Assembly: GCA_008729055.1 (NCBI GenBank)
Contig: SDUX01000008.1
Coordinates: 3,497,756-3,561,755 of the forward strand
Source: Pyropia haitanensis
Taxonomy: Eukaryota; Rhodophyta; Bangiophyceae; Bangiales; Bangiaceae
DNA length: 64,000 nt
Direction of reading: 5' to 3'
Shown: positions 63,481-64,000 of the stretch, piece by piece
Layout: every line of letters begins with the position of its first letter
Position numbering within the stretch: position 1 is the stretch's first letter
The notes under the pieces: model-generated
The model's database searches: none
The model's input: only the letters and a program-made list of their open reading frames with translations
Told to the model about the DNA's origin: nothing
Made by a program: the position numbers and the translations under genes

Positions 63481-64000
63481 GGGGAGGGGGAGGTTGACCA
63501 GGGCGGAGGGCTTCTAGGCACAGTGGTGACCACGGGCTCGACAAAACAAGGTTGTCCGACGGCAGTCGGCGAGGTGCGGGTGGACGGGCGGGGAAGGGGG
63601 CGCGGGCGGCCTTGCCAGGCGACCGGCCGCGAGCAAGAGCGCCCCGACGGCTTCCTACAGGACGGGGCGGCAGGCGGCGGCGGCCAAGCCGCCCCGTAGC
63701 CACCGGGGGGGCGCCCGTCGACGCGACGGCTGGGTCGGCCGTCTCCTGGCTACTCCCCCCCCCCCCCCCTCCCACTGCCGCCGCCGTCGCCGCGGCCGCC
63801 GCCACCGCCAGAAGCCCGCCGCGCTACGTCGCGACGCCGCGCCGGCCGACGCCGGCACCCGCTGCCGCCCCGACCAGCCGACCCCACCGCCACAGGACAG
63901 AGCGGGGGGAGGGAAAGGGGCAGCGCCGGGCGCAAAGGGGGAGGGCCGCCGACGGCCACGGCGACTGCGGCGGACGTCTACGCAGCGCCACGCGCACGCG
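63481..64000. other. Right-edge region, no supportable gene
   Basis: GC-rich DNA with a C run at about 63755-63770 and Gly/Ala-coding triplets on the minus strand. It may be the promoter of the RING gene or the edge of another gene cut by the window. Confidence 0.35.

Overview
The window reads as nuclear DNA of a eukaryote with a very GC-rich, compact, intron-poor genome. Every enzyme recognised is eukaryotic: TFIIH p34, V-ATPase subunit a, NAR1/IOP1, ISCA1, a DDX27-type helicase and a FANCA-like protein. Almost all genes are single uninterrupted reading frames with GC-rich third positions, and long mononucleotide G or C runs (about 8-28 nt) are everywhere. Together with a GT31 glycosyltransferase, a UDP-xylose synthase and a carbohydrate sulfotransferase, this fits a bangiophyte red alga (Porphyra/Pyropia-like). 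That assignment is inference and was not tested by any search.

Layout. 1-4 kb: TFB4/p34 of TFIIH (cut by the left edge, one likely intron) and a Myb/SANT-like protein, both on the minus strand. 7-8 kb: a secreted protein with two eight-cysteine modules. 10-17.6 kb: four consecutive genes that can be linked to wall or matrix polysaccharide: GT31 glycosyltransferase (+), UDP-glucuronate decarboxylase (-), carbohydrate sulfotransferase (+) and inositol-3-phosphate synthase (-). 18.2-26.4 kb: a broken-looking Gly-rich protein and, divergent from it, a giant FANCA-like gene. 26.5-36.5 kb: a gene-poor duplicated region carrying three copies of a secreted poly-asparagine protein; two copies form a large inverted repeat. 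37.7-47 kb: SCAMP-like four-span membrane protein (-), DDX27-like helicase (+), then mitochondrial ISCA1 (-) and cytosolic NAR1/IOP1 (+) head to head. 47.6-51 kb: V-ATPase subunit a (-). 53-53.7 kb: a decayed KsgA/Dim1-type rRNA dimethyladenosine transferase. 54-60.3 kb: F-box/leucine-rich-repeat protein (-), histidine phosphatase (+), MOSC protein (+). 60.7-63.5 kb: a BED-like zinc-finger fragment and a membrane RING-H2 protein, both minus.

Two patterns cut across the window. First, many genes are frame-interrupted exactly at G/C homopolymer runs, which suggests run-length errors or strain polymorphism rather than true loss; the KsgA remnant is the exception, because its shifts are not at such runs. 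Second, conserved enzymes carry long Ala-, Gly- or Pro-rich inserts in loops, so most are larger than their relatives elsewhere. No tRNA, rRNA, CRISPR array or intact transposon was recognised.
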